From Limnomonas spitsbergensis (Eukaryota > Chlorophyta > Chlorophyceae > Chlamydomonadales): a stretch of DNA of 64,000 nt. The notes below the pieces were generated by a model. The model was not told where the DNA came from. It searched no databases and saw nothing but the letters and a program-made list of their open reading frames with translations. Location: the NCBI GenBank assembly GCA_037349105.1, contig JAYJMM010000040.1, positions 1,215,142 to 1,279,141 of the forward strand, given 5' to 3'. Made by a program: the position numbers and the translations under genes. Numbering within the stretch: position 1 is the stretch's first letter; every line of letters starts with the position of its first letter. Positions 10,150 through 20,124 of this stretch are shown here, one piece after another.

Positions 10150-11095
10150 TAACCCTTGAGATCTGCAAGTCAAGATCAGCATCACAGCAGATCTGAATGC
10201 AAGATCTGTATCACTACAGATCTAATATCAGGAGCTGCAAGTCAAGTCCCTCAGGTCAAGATCTGCATCATTGCAGAACTGGAAGTCACGATCTGCAAGC
10301 CAGAATATAATTTACAGGCAATGTCAAGATCTGCACCACAACAGATATGCAGTTTACTGGCGAAGTCAAGATCTGCAATACAGCAGATCGGCAATGCATG
10401 ATGTGCAAATCAGGATCTGAATCACTGCAAATCTACTTATCTGGATCTGCAAGTCATAACATGCGGGTCAAGATCTGCATCATTAACGATCTGCAAGGCA
10501 AGATCTGTATCACAACAGATCTACTATCAGGAGCTGGAAATCAAGTCCCTCAGGTCAAGATCTGCATCGTTGCAGATCTGTAAGTCAAGACCTGCAAGTC
10601 AGAATTTAATTTACTGGCAATGTCAAGATCTGCACCAAAACAGATTTGCAGTTTACCGGCGAAGTCAAGATCTGCAACACAGCAGATCGGCAATTCAGCA
10701 GATCGGCAATGCATGATCTGCAAGTCAGGATCTGAATCACTGCAAATCTACTTATCTGGATCTGCAAGTCATAACATGCGGGTCAAGATCTGCATAATTA
10801 ACGATCTGCAAGGCAAGATCTGTATCACAACAGATCTACTATCAGGAGCTGCAAGTCAAGTCCCTCAGGTCAAGATCTGCATCGTTGCAGATCTGTAAGT
10901 CAAGACCCGCGAGTCAGAAAATCCAGCACAAGCGAACAGCAAGACTGCGTTATACAGCATTCGAGATCCACATCACTCGAGATCTGCAGATCAAGATCTG
11001 TACTGAAGATCTACATCGCTCAAGATCTGTAGGTCCAGATCTGCAACACTGGGCATCTGTAATGCCAGATCTGCACCATGCAATCAGGACATGCA
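10150..11095 (-). repeat. Degenerate GATC-rich satellite, right arm
   Basis: This is the inverted counterpart of 190-715 but almost twice as long. A segment of about 298 bp starting at the word ATGTCAAGATCTGCACCA is present twice in tandem (about 10321-10618 and 10619-10905). The two copies are more alike than the two arms are, so the duplication came after the arms separated. An extra small duplication of an AGCAGATCGGCAAT word sits near 10680-10710 in the second copy. Confidence 0.8.
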
Positions 11096-11302
11096 AGTCA
11101 GGTCCGGAGGCGCTCAAGGCATGCGCGTGAAGATACGAACAATTAAATCACGGGAGACTCGGAACTCTTGGTGAGCATGCGAGCAGAACTCAGGTGGCTA
11201 GTGGCTACGCCAATACCGATCATGGTGAACGACCAATAGTCAGCGCCACACGCCGTTGCGCCGGCGCTGATAACCTTGTCTCCTCAGTTGACCGTGACGA
11301 CC

Positions 11303-11401
11303 ATGATGGCACCAGCCCCCGTAGCTGCCACGTCCGCTGTGCAAGATCCCGAACCAGCAGTAGGTCCGCTGATCAGTTGGCTCTGTGCATGGGAGCAACA
11401 C
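11303..11401 (+). pseudogene. Short N-terminal ORF cut off by poly-T
   Basis: Tandem ATGs at 11303 and 11306 open a frame reading MMAPAPVAATSAVQDPEP and then AVGPLISWLCAWEQH, where it runs into a poly-T tract. The Ala/Pro-rich start resembles many element ORF1 or Gag N-termini, but 33 residues are too few to assign. It lies just outside the right arm of the inverted duplication. Confidence 0.3.
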
Positions 11402-11431
11402 GTTTTTTTTTTTTTTTTCATTTTTTTTTTC
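11402..11431 (+). repeat. Poly-T tract
   Basis: About 17 T, then CA, then about 11 T, ending CTTCCAG. Read on the minus strand it is a poly-A tail with one interruption, consistent with a retroposed sequence lying to the right and inserted into the short ORF. It could also be an unusually long polypyrimidine tract before an AG acceptor. Confidence 0.7.
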
Positions 11432-12043
11432 TTCCAGAATAAAATGCAAGTAGACAAGAAATCAGGACAGACCTACTGTCCCCCTAGACTTCTTGGGACG
11501 ACCTTGGGCGAATGTGGTCGTTGATCTGCTGTGGTGAGTCGCTTGCTTGGCGACTTCTGGTGACTGAAGATATCGCTGATGAATCAGATGGTCGACTTGG
11601 AGCCAAAGGAAAGGCTGTAGGTTGGAGATGTGATGGTGGGTTGGTGGTAATATCCAGCTGTAAGGCTGGAGATATGCCTTGTTACGAGGCAGGAATAACT
11701 CTAATTGCTGCAGATAGTCGACTGTTGGCCTAGATGCTCTGCCAGCTTCGTATCAGGAGACTTGTCGATGCTTATAGGGTCGCTGTTGGCCTAGCTGCTC
11801 TGCCAGTTTCCCCTTAGTAAGACTTGGATTGACGATTAACTTGCAGATCGATAATCAGGAACAATAGCTGGAAACGTTAAGAGTCTATTGAAGGCCGTGA
11901 AATCAAGTAAGAAAAAAAAAAGTAAAGGACCCAGTTCGGGATCCTCTAAGACGGTAAACACACTTGTATAGGTTCACACATAACATCCAACCGAAAAAGC
12001 AGTTGGCACGGTCAAACGCACGGTGCACTCATACGTCGTGACA
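11432..12043 (-). mobile_element. LTR-like element, copy C (terminus clear, body uncertain)
   Basis: The minus-strand start at 12043 reads TGTCACGACGTATG, then a CACCGTGC and CCGAAAAAGC region matching the starts of copy A (3421) and copy B (about 18430). Further in, similarity is lost, and the part near 11700-11830 has its own short repeat (GTTGGCCTAGATGCTCTGCCA, then GTTGGCCTAGCTGCTCTGCCA). It is probably a diverged member of the same LTR family. No coding sequence is supported. Confidence 0.45.
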
Positions 12044-12524
12044 GCGTAACAACTAAATGCCTGCGGTACATGGAGACGGCCACCAAAGTAGCAGCGGCAA
12101 CTGCAGCGGCAAAGGTAGCAGCGGCAGCCCGCGACAAAGCAGCAAAGCTTAGATTCAATTTTGCTCTAGGATCAAGGGAATGAAAACATGCCTCATTGCT
12201 AGCTTTCGGGGGCTGCGCCCCCGAACCCCCCTTTTCATTTTTTTTGCACCACCGAATGGATCTTAAAACTTACTTACATACACCCAACATCCATACACCG
12301 TATAGATACACCTACACGAATGCCCATCATTGATTATGGTCGGTCCTTATCCTATTGGGAGGGTTAGCCCTCATGACGAACGAAGAGACGCCGTGGAGCG
12401 CGTGGGGCGTTTGAGAGTCAGTTGTGACGACCCGTCTGACTACGTGGGGAAGCCTAACAAAGCTCCCAAGACTCCTAAATAACCAACTACCTACGAAGGC
12501 CCCAAGGTGGCGAAGCCACAACAA
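12044..12524 (+). other. Intergenic, with one GC hairpin
   Basis: A 9-bp perfect stem, TTCGGGGGC with GCCCCCGAA around a TGC loop, lies at 12205-12225, followed by a C6 run and a T-rich run. GCAGCGGCA-type triplet repeats lie at 12090-12130. A 50-codon open frame (12336-12491) shows no recognisable domain and I do not call it. Confidence 0.5.
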
Positions 12525-14587
12525 CATGTCGGCATCCGGGCAGGGTCATCCAAGGATCAGCAGGGTAAGTGGGTAACCACAGCGACGATGATTACCTGGA
12601 AGCTGGTTTGGGACATCTTGAGGCAGTGGAACGACTCACAGATTGGCAGCAATACCAGACTGACTTGAGAAATCAATTGGACTCTTACATCGTGGAGGCC
12701 ACGTTGGATGATGCTTCCGGTGGCCAGGCTTGCTTTATGGTCACTGGACACGATGTGGATCGTAATGGTGATTACATTGGAATCAAGGTGGGATTTCTGT
12801 ACATGTTGAATGCTGCTAATATGTCTCACTCTTCACATACGTCTCACTCCTCACCTCTCACTACTCATGTCTATCGTTGCCCACTATCTCTCCAACATGG
12901 GGAACAATCATGCCTCGTTTTGTGTAATCGTGATGCTAAGAACCCCTCTTGGGTATCTTTTAACGGAATGGACACCAGTCAACTGTCTTTTGATCACTGC
13001 ATGGAGACCCTCGCCTTTTGCCAGCACTCACATGCTATTCATGGCCTCCATACATCAGGGGATCTACCTTCCGCATCCACTGCAAATGAGGTTGTTTTCA
13101 CTAAGCTGGGTGAGATTCCTTTTGACAGCACTGACCACCCCATATCTTTCTTAAAGCCCTCCGCAAAGGCCTATCCCATTTTATCCTACCAATTTTGAGG
13201 GTCTGCATCCTTGCGAAGGAAAGCGCTACTTCATACAGCCTCATGGAAACCACGAGTATTTTGCGTGTGCTCATTGCCCGACAAGGATGAAATACAGGTG
13301 CTCTCATATTCTTCAATTGGATCAGTGGTTTATCTCTCAAGGAGGGAACCCTTATGGATTATTGGACAGCTTTGACGTCTGCCTACTACTGACCACCTCC
13401 AATACTTCCATGACCAGCAGGGCACGGGTAACCGCAGCATTTCTTAACTTCCCATTTCTCCTAACATCCAGTACCCAGCAGTTGTCCAGCGCGCTAAATT
13501 TGGTAAGATGCTTGTGAGCGACATAAAAGTTTATAATCAATCTGACCAGCTTCATTTTGCAGATGGCGGGTTGTTGCCAAATTGTGCCACTTGCGTTGAT
13601 GATGTGGCTGCGGGCAATCAGAGCACTCATTGTTGCAACCACTGTGTCCCTCAGTTGCCTCTTGACAATGAGGGCAATCAATTGGCATGCTCCTGTGGAG
13701 CTGCCTGGAGCCCTCTGGATCATGTGCATCATGGTTGGGTGATCTGCAACAAAGCTGCTCTCTCATGATTGCAAAGTACCATTCACGTAACAGTGCACTT
13801 CAGAAAGTGCTCATCAACTACTTGCATGGAGCGCTTAATGTACAATGGACAACATGACGGTATTTCAACTTATCGAACCAATCACTGTTTACCTACGAAT
13901 CTATGTTTAACTACTGAGATGACATGACTATGCCACAGTTCACATTCACAACGCAACATGAGCGGATGCGCCTTGCTCACAAACACAATGGAACTGATCG
14001 TATTTTGCCCTCACGGCCAGTTATTCGACAAGCTTTGCAGTGCTTTATGGGCCTTTTCGACATTGACTACGGACAATTGGTTAGCTGCCCATGGTGCTCT
14101 CAACTGTCATCAGAGTCGCTGATTCTAATTGGTGATGGGAAATCGTTGGGAATGCGAAAGGACTTTGCTTTCACTCGGACAAATTTACCAGCAAATGATG
14201 CTGAACCTTTTCCAGATGTGTAAGTAAACCACTGTATTTGCTGCCCCCTGAAGATATGAATCGATTCCTGGATTCAAGTTTTGCCTCATGCCCCCATTGC
14301 GCAGATCTTTGAAACTCCAGGGTTTGATTCAAGATGCAAAGTGTAAATCTCTGCTAAGGAAATATACTGGTGTGCAAAAGGTGATGTATGCAAGTTCTGC
14401 CAAGCCCTTGTCAGATGAGTTATTGGCTGACTTACTGGATCACTGTGAATCTTGCGGGATCCCACTACATACACTGCATGAAGTTCTACTGTACATTGCG
14501 AGCGCGGCTTGCGAATTCTTTTGCGGGGGTTCTCCTTATCAGCATTTGAGACATCAATGCCTCTTGTTGTACCTTCTGCTAGGTTAG
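12525..14587 (+). pseudogene. KDZ-associated cysteine-cluster protein (HMGXB3-like C-terminus), decayed
   Basis: Several segments read as one protein family. 12569-13190 gives GHDVDRNGDYIGIKVGFLY and HGEQSCLVLCNRDAKNPSW. 13195-13370 gives LHPCEGKRYF, FACAHCPTRMKYRCSHI (a Cys/His cluster). The segment from the CATCCAG acceptor at 13471 gives YPAVVQRAKFGKML, CCNHCVPQLP and ACSCGAAWSPLDH. 13772-13915 gives CMERLMYNGQHDGI. 13924-14219 gives LVSCPWCSQ and ILIGDGKSLGMRKDF. A GTAAGT donor at 14220 and a GCGCAG acceptor at 14304 form an 85-bp phase-2 intron that keeps the frame into 14305-14587. CPxC followed by a DGxxLGxRKD motif is, from memory, the mark of the cysteine clusters that accompany KDZ transposases and of HMGXB3 C-termini. 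In-frame TGA at 13766 and unexplained frame changes near 13190, 13370 and 13900 mean the copy is either decayed or has more short introns than I can place. Confidence 0.55.
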
Positions 14588-16065
14588 AGCCACAGGGAAC
14601 TAGAGCACTAGGGAGATCCATGTTCTTAACTAGGTTTGCAGCAAACACCTGAAATAAGACTGAGTGGTTCTCTATTGCTCCACCTGATTGGCTTGCTACC
14701 AAGGCAGCCAAGAGCTGTTGGAGCTGCAGCTGTCCAGTGGCTCCCCTCTGGCCAGCAGCTGGTTGCTGAAGGATGCCTGCCCCCAGACATAAAGCAGGCA
14801 GCTGCCCAATGGCTCCCCTCTGGCCAGCAGCTGGGGGCTGAAGGACGCCTGCCCCCAGACCCGAAGCAGGCAGCTGCTCAATGGCTCCCCACTGGCCAGC
14901 AGCTGGGCGCTGAAGGATGCCTGCCCCCAGACCTGAAGCAGGTAGCTGCCCAATGGCTACCCTCTGGCCAGCAGCTGGTGGCTGAAAGACGCATGCCCAC
15001 AGGTTTGAAGCAGGCAGATGCACAATGCCTCCCCTCTGGCCAGCAGCTGGGGGCTGAGGGATGCCTGTCCCTCTCTGGGTTCTAGATCCTGTCTGCCCAA
15101 TGCCCCCCCTCTGGGTTGCACCTGGGTGCTGACAAGGGCCTGGCAAATTGCATGATGACAGGTTGGGGGCAGCTATCCTTTGCCTGGGCTGCTGGGCATT
15201 CTCCTCAATTGTAACAACTTGCATGGGAGCTTGGACTGTTTCCACAACATGTGCGCCTGGCTGATGGACATCCTCCTCAAGACCTTGCACATGACATTCC
15301 CCTGCCTCAAAGCGTGCAGCTTCATCCTGCAAGCATATGAATTGTATTCAGGTGGATGTTTAATGGTTGGTGCTGCTTTGTTTTTCTTTCTGATGATCAT
15401 GGACATGCAAAAATGCATCTCCGGCCCACATGTTTTCTTTTCTTCAGATGGAAAAGGATCTCGAAGTATGGCCTCTTCGTGACTTCATCACGGACCCGGA
15501 GGGAGTCGCCATCGAATGGCAGAGGGATGTGATGTGTCCTCACCTCAGGCACAGGACACTTTCTAGCATTTCTCTTGGCCTTGCAGAAGATATGTCCTGA
15601 TGAATCTGCACCGAAATAATTGGCTAGTAAGATCCCTGGTAAGATCCCAGTGGTTTGATGCATGAGAATATCATCATGACACATGCAATCATTTTATTGG
15701 CAAATACCTTGCCATGTCAGAAAGCAGAGCTCTTTCAACATTGCCTTCACAAGTGCCATGTCCTTGCCTGTTTGTCTTGACATCTTTAATCTGCTCAGAA
15801 TCCACTCGTTGCCAGCGCGGCTCGTGTCAGCTGGCTTGATGACGCAGTTTTTCGTGTGTGAAACTACCATGATAACAAAAACAGACACCTGTCCCTCCTG
15901 AGGCCCTCGCGCGTTGATACCTTGAATCTTATAGAAACCATTGGTTGCTTTACAAGCTACAGAGGCAAGCTCGCCACTGGATAGGGGCTTAGTATGCCCA
16001 GCATGGCGGGAACGGGGGGACACGGTAGGTTGTGTGCCACTATCTGAGTCGCAATCGCTAGGCAT
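14286..16065 (-). CDS. Spliced unknown gene, convergent with the KDZ-associated gene
   Basis: Three minus-strand exons join in frame. Exon 1 runs 16065-15708, starting MPSDCDSDSGTQPT. A 72-bp intron (15707-15636) has AAG|GT and ends TTACCAG. Exon 2 is 15635-15544 (ILLANYFGADSSGHIFCKAK). A GTGAGG donor and TTGCAG acceptor define a 217-bp intron (15543-15327). Exon 3 is 15326 to at most 14286. The N-terminal part mixes helices with basic patches. The middle is a 24-residue Gln/Pro/Ala/Gly repeat. A basic KENPRKRIRKPR stretch follows and would suit a nuclear signal. The last 90 or so residues lie antisense to the KDZ-associated exon, so a further intron (a CAGTAAGT donor lies near 14440) may remove them. 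I do not recognise the family. Two exon junctions that agree in phase make a real gene more likely than chance frames. Confidence 0.5.
14735..15075. repeat. 72-bp minisatellite
   Basis: About five copies of a 72-bp unit start near GCAGCTGCCCAATGGCTCCC and contain TGGCCAGCAGCTGG. The unit is 24 codons and open on both strands, giving AAAQWLPSGQQLGAEG on plus and PPAAGQRGAIGQLPASG on minus. Partial, diverged copies continue to about 15130. Confidence 0.9.
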
Positions 16066-16640
16066 AATTGGATCATAGAGAGGAGGAGACAGTCAGAAGA
16101 GAACGAAACGTGGGTAATTGCCCTAAAATCTAACCGTCTGGTACAGACTTTTGAACAATGACTCAGGCACTGCCGAAAATTAACAGGGTATATTCGCACT
16201 TCCACAACACTGTTGAAAGTGTGTTATAAGTGCCTTTACTAACTCGAAAAAGGTGAACCTAAACCCTGAACCCTAAAGTACTGGGGGACCGTATTACTAC
16301 ATTGTAGAACTGACACAAGTTTCTCAAAACTACGTTTCTCATGTTGTTGCCCAGATCTATCCTCAAATTTTGCCCGATCCATCCTCTGCTTTGCCATGTC
16401 TATCTTTTGCTTTGCCCGATCCATCCTCTGCTTTGCCATGTTAACACAAAATCTGTATTCCACAATGTGGAGGCTGCTGCCCATTTCCTGGACTGGGTCA
16501 AGAAGTGGATCATTTCCAAGTTCTATGCCCGCACCGGAGTGCACATATTCACATTCAAGTCTATCCGCATGTTCCACTGCCTCATGAGGCACATCATCAG
16601 GTGGGACACGAAGCGGTATGTATTCCTCATGTCCTCATCT
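16066..16640 (-). other. Upstream region with a coiled-coil-like ORF
   Basis: The minus-strand frame 16592-16239 reads AVEHADRLECEYVHSGAGIE and then a repeated MAKQRMDRAKQKID pattern. That pattern comes from an imperfect tandem duplication (about 46 bp, TTTGCCCGATCCATCCTCTG on plus) at 16345-16440. It lies just upstream of the gene starting at 16065 and might be an extra 5' exon, but I found no matching splice pair. At 16255-16285 plus-strand CCTAAACCCTGAACCCTAAA resembles two and a half telomere units. Confidence 0.3.
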
Positions 16641-17160
16641 GCCTACTAAATACATGTAGAGGCTACTGCCCACTGCTTTGCCAAATATACCCATAACTTT
16701 GCTTGATATACCCTCTGATGTTCCAGATACTATATCCTCTATTTAGCTAAATGTAACCTCTGTTGGCCAGATCAGACATCTGTTATGCTAGATCTATTAA
16801 ATTCCTCGCCGGATCCTTGATTAGCTCTGATCCCATCCCTTCCTTTCTGCATGAAACTGTCTACCCCTCCATCATAATTAGGTGGTTCATGGGCAGTTTG
16901 CACAACTGCTAGGGTGGCAGCCAGCCAAGCAACAACAAGCAGCTAGCAACTGCCAGCCACTTAGCAGCAGCCAGCCAACTAACAACAACCAGACAGCTAA
17001 CAACAGCCAGACATACAGCCAGCCAGATAGCAACATGCAGCCGGCAGCAACAAGCCAGTTGCAGCCAACCAGCATGCATCAAGTAGTGTAAGACATCAGC
17101 CAATTCAATAGCCAGGTAGCAAGATGGCGTATATCTGCCATGCTTGCCTCTTATGCAGCA
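16641..17160. repeat. Low-complexity CAGC/CAAC tract and degenerate repeats
   Basis: 16905-17075 is built from CAGCCAGC and CAACAAC words and would encode Gln/Asn/Ser-rich protein on plus. 16670-16790 has three diverged copies of a TTTGC..ATATACCCTCTG-like unit. No domain is visible. Confidence 0.6.
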
Positions 17161-17167
17161 ATCTAGC

Positions 17168-17311
17168 ATGCCTCAAACTAGAGCACCCTTCTTGAGGGTG
17201 CCCTGTCAAGCCAAGGATGATCATGAGCTGAAAAAACTGAGGGAGGCAGCAGCCAAGAGGATGAACAGGAAGGTCGCGGACTTTCGGACAAGGGATTACC
17301 TTGCGTCCTAA
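17168..17311 (+). CDS. Small ORF, 47 residues, helical
   Basis: The ATG at 17168 opens MPQTRAPFLRVPCQAKDDHE, then LKKLREAAAKRMNRKVADF, and stops at TAA 17309. The second half has a strong amphipathic, Lys/Arg-rich helix pattern. It has no recognised family and could be one exon of a larger gene or a chance frame. Confidence 0.25.
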   Translation: MPQTRAPFLRVPCQAKDDHELKKLREAAAKRMNRKVADFRTRDYLAS

Positions 17312-17639
17312 AGATAAAGCTCATGCATGACAAGATATTGTAATTGTGTGGCCATAACCTGGTTGCTAATTTCCAGTTATTGGTTGTGTGTGATTTCTGT
17401 GGCCCTTGCATGGTAGAGTTGCTTGTGGCTACCCAAAATGACCTTGAAATTATGGCGTTCTACCATTTGTGTTGCCCATGCTCCCATGCAGGCACGACAC
17501 GGAGGCCTTTCAGTACATCGCTATCATCTAAGGATGTTGGAAGAAGGCAGATGGTTCTTTAGATATATGCCATGTGCATAGTAGCGTTTTGTGATAAGGG
17601 GTCATACAGGGCCGTATGAGTAGGTGACCAGAAGCCAGA
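17312..17639 (+). other. Unassigned; Cys-rich short frame
   Basis: A plus frame across 17344-17560 gives LLVVCDFCGPCMVELLV and YHLCCPCSHAG. Paired cysteines suggest a possible decayed zinc-binding exon, but there is no start, splice pair or second copy to support it. Confidence 0.25.
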
Positions 17640-18430
17640 GGTTGGGTAAAGGAGTGCTAGTCTGAGCCCTATACAACTAAAGGGTAACATGCTATGCATG
17701 AGCCATAATCTGTCTGCTGGTGAGCAGATTATGCTCGACTAAATCCTCGGGTTATTGCACTAACCTTTGATGAATCGTCTCCTACAGTTGACAAAAGCTA
17801 CGAAGTGAACTTGATCATGGTAGGTCTGCCGGGTTGCACTGATGGCGAATGTTGACAGTTGGAGGCGGCCTGGGACGGACTTGAGGACGAAGCTGACCGA
17901 AGTGATGAGGAGTTATGAGTCGCATAGACGACTCTTGATGAGGAAGATCGACTAATGAGGCAGTGGATCGACTTATTAGCCAGGTAAAGGCTTGGAGAGC
18001 AACTCACAGTGTCGACGTCTATCCTAGTAGAGATAGAGTTGAAAGAGAGATGGAGTAGAAGGGATGGAGCTAGAGATAGCGAATGAGTAATAGTGTTAAC
18101 TAAAGCTATTCGCACAGTGTAGCTTCCATGACTTGATACTTAATGGTGTGGTCTTAATAGAGAAAGGACCAGTGTGGAATTGACTAGAGATGACCGATCA
18201 GAGTAGTTTCCTAGCCTTGATAAAAGGCTGAAATATCACAAGTACACGTTTAGTCACAGCCAGAGCAATGTTACAAACAAGGGTGATTCAAATTCGTGTA
18301 TACTTGAGTAAGAAGAGAAAATGCCTAGAGCGAGCCAGGCATTCTCTAAATAATACAAAACAGATCGGATCCGAAACCGAAAAATCGGTACAAGCCACCC
18401 ATACGTGCAGTGCACCCATACGTCGTGATT
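17640..18430 (-). mobile_element. Solo LTR-like element, copy B
   Basis: This is inverted relative to copy A and matches it end to end with many differences. The start reads TCACGACGTATGGGTGCACT on minus (18428 inward). Matching landmarks are GGTACAAGCCACCCATACG (18387-18405), the GCCAGGCATTCTC hairpin region near 18335, and AACCTTTGATGA with TTGACAAAAGC near 17764-17800. The first two bases differ from TG. It is non-coding and clearly older than the exact 50-bp repeat around copy A. Confidence 0.6.
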
Positions 18431-18654
18431 TCAAAATATCCGGGGAGGGGGGGGGGGGGCGGAAAAACAAGCCAGGCCCAATGGGTTTGCAGTTTTGCAC
18501 TGCTCTTAATTCTACTATATTGTGGTATTATAAACTATACCTTCGGTAACATTAATGTTGCGTGGGCTTCAGTTGGAAGAGTAGGAAGAGCTGTCTGGAC
18601 ACTAGGACTGTAGAAGGGCAAGGGGATTACGGTTCGCCATGTTTTCCGTAGTCA
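18431..18654 (+). other. G-tract and unassigned sequence
   Basis: A run GGGGAGGGGGGGGGGGGCGG lies at about 18441-18462. Beyond it I see no gene or repeat up to 18654. Confidence 0.5.
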
Positions 18655-18775
18655 GCGCGTACTAAGCACGTAGTACGATTTCGGCAGTTTTTCGCGGGGT
18701 CGCTGGCAATTTTGCCCGTAGGCTTTCGACAGTCGTTTGCAAAGCTTTCGCGAATAATTGGCGATGTTGTTATCT
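18655..18775 (-). repeat. Dispersed repeat, inverted copy
   Basis: On minus this reads AACAACATCGCCAATTATTC and then GCTTTGCAAACGACTGTCGA, GCCAGCGACCCCGCGAAAAA. It matches 20415-20510 on plus. The two lie in opposite orientation about 1.7 kb apart. Confidence 0.7.
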
Positions 18776-19003
18776 TGGTCTATGCTATGTTATAAGTGTT
18801 AGGAATACACGATTCTAGCGTAACGGAAGGGAGAACAGTGGGTAAAATGTGTATGTAGGTAAGTGAGTGACTGAGTGACTGAGTAAAAATCTCTCCGATT
18901 GAAATAAAATAAGTGGGATCCTTTGTCACAAGTCCCGTGTGAAGGGTATGGAAATTTGCTTGCAAGGAAGTGTCTGTGACTATGTGTGTATGCTGAGTGT
19001 GTC

Positions 19004-19287
19004 ACGTCCCGGCCCTCCCGGGTGTCGGTGTTGCACGTCCTAGCCATCCCATCATTGGGTCGGTGACACACGTCCCGGCCCTCCGGGGGTCGGTGGTGGA
19101 CGTCCTAGCCATCCCGTCATTGGATCGGTGATACACGTCCCGGCCCTCCCGGGAGTCGGTGGTGCACTTCCTCGCCATCCCGTCATTGGGTCGGTGACAC
19201 ACGTCTTGGCCCTCCCGGGGGTCGGAGGTGCACGTCCTGGCCATCCCGTCATTGGGTCAGTGACACACGTCCCGGACTCCCGGCTGC
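19004..19287 (+). repeat. 65-bp tandem repeat, about 4.3 copies
   Basis: Units begin CGTCCCGGCCCTCCCGGG, continue with GTCGGTGGTGCACGTCC and CCATCCCGTCATTGGGTCGG, and end TGACACA. Copies differ at a few positions. Open frames across it on both strands reflect repeat composition. Confidence 0.9.
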
Positions 19288-19419
19288 GCGGCCCTTCTGC
19301 CCACTTCACCCGAGTGCCGCTTTCCACTTCACTCCGGGGGTTCCACTTCACCCCAGGGCTTTCCACTTCATTCTCCCTAACGACAAGCGGAAAAATAAAG
19401 CCTATGGATCTGGAAAATC

Positions 19420-19640
19420 TGTTACTTCGGAAAATCGGAACAACATCGCCAACGCTTTGCAAAAGACTCACGAAAGACTACCGATCAACAATCGACAATG
19501 ACAACGAATTTAAGCGAAATACTCACGAAAGGCTACCGAAAGGCTACTACCGAAAAACATCGCAACCGAACAACATAGCTGACATTTTGCGAAAGATTCA
19601 CGAAATGTTATCGAAAGGCTACCGAAACACATAGCTACCG
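19420..19640 (+). repeat. Dispersed repeat, cluster 1
   Basis: Several diverged copies of a unit like GAACAACATCGCCAACGCTT then TGCAAAAGACTCACGAAAGA then CTACCGAA lie in loose tandem. The best copy is 19430-19480. Confidence 0.7.
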
Positions 19641-19777
19641 AATAAGTAGGCTCTTTTGTCGCAAGTCCTGTGTGAAGGGTATACCGGTTGGAAAGGTGCT
19701 TCCAAGCAAGTATTTGTGTGCCGAATGCCCTGATTAACTTCGTGGTGTGAGACTAGGCAAGTGACACTTCATGCCTG

Positions 19778-19995
19778 GCACATCTCCCGGCCCTATAGTA
19801 AGGGGTTGGTGGCACACGTCTCAACACTCCCAAGGGACCTTAACAAACGTCCAAGCCTTCCCATGTTTCGTTTGCACACATCCCGGCCCTCCCAGGTGTC
19901 AGAAACACACGTCAAAGCCCTCCCGGAGATCAATGACACATGTCCCGGTCCTCCCAGGGTCGTTGACACACGTCCCGGCCCTCCTTGGGGTCTAG
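19778..19995 (+). repeat. 33-bp degenerate tandem repeat
   Basis: Six to seven copies of ACACGTCCCGGCCCTCCCAG with a variable tail lie in a row. The core is the same as the first half of the 65-bp repeat at 19004-19287, so the two arrays share an origin. Confidence 0.75.
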
Positions 19996-20124
19996 CGCTG
20001 GCTACGGAAAAAAGCTTTTTCAACGGATATGAGGTGGAGAGTCGTTATTCACATGCATAGATTGCTAGTATCCCTTACCATGCGTCGGGACTATTAGATC
20101 TATTAGACTTACTATACCTAGGCA

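Larger units (their letters stand above)
7495..11278 (-). repeat. Right arm of the inverted duplication
   Basis: This is the inverted partner of 1-3090. It is longer than the left arm because its satellite part contains a tandem duplication (10321-10618 and 10619-10905) and because its gene copy keeps 324 bp that are missing on the left. Weaker inverted similarity continues inward: a TTTCCCCAC..GGGTTTTCATC block lies at about 3128-3150 and again, inverted, at about 7212-7236. The arms were therefore probably joined through a larger palindromic region that was later filled with insertions. Confidence 0.9.

Noticed and set aside
190..11095. CRISPR-like array in the GATC repeats
   Set aside because: Units are degenerate and spacers are not of constant length or unique. 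The context is eukaryotic and there are no cas genes.
14641..15085. Extension of the KDZ-associated gene through the minisatellite on plus
   Set aside because: The frame is the same but contains TAG and TAA codons between 14585 and 14640. It would need both to be sense, which the window alone does not establish.
18410..18613. Gly-rich ORF at the G-tract
   Set aside because: It depends entirely on a poly-G run of uncertain length, with nothing conserved around it.
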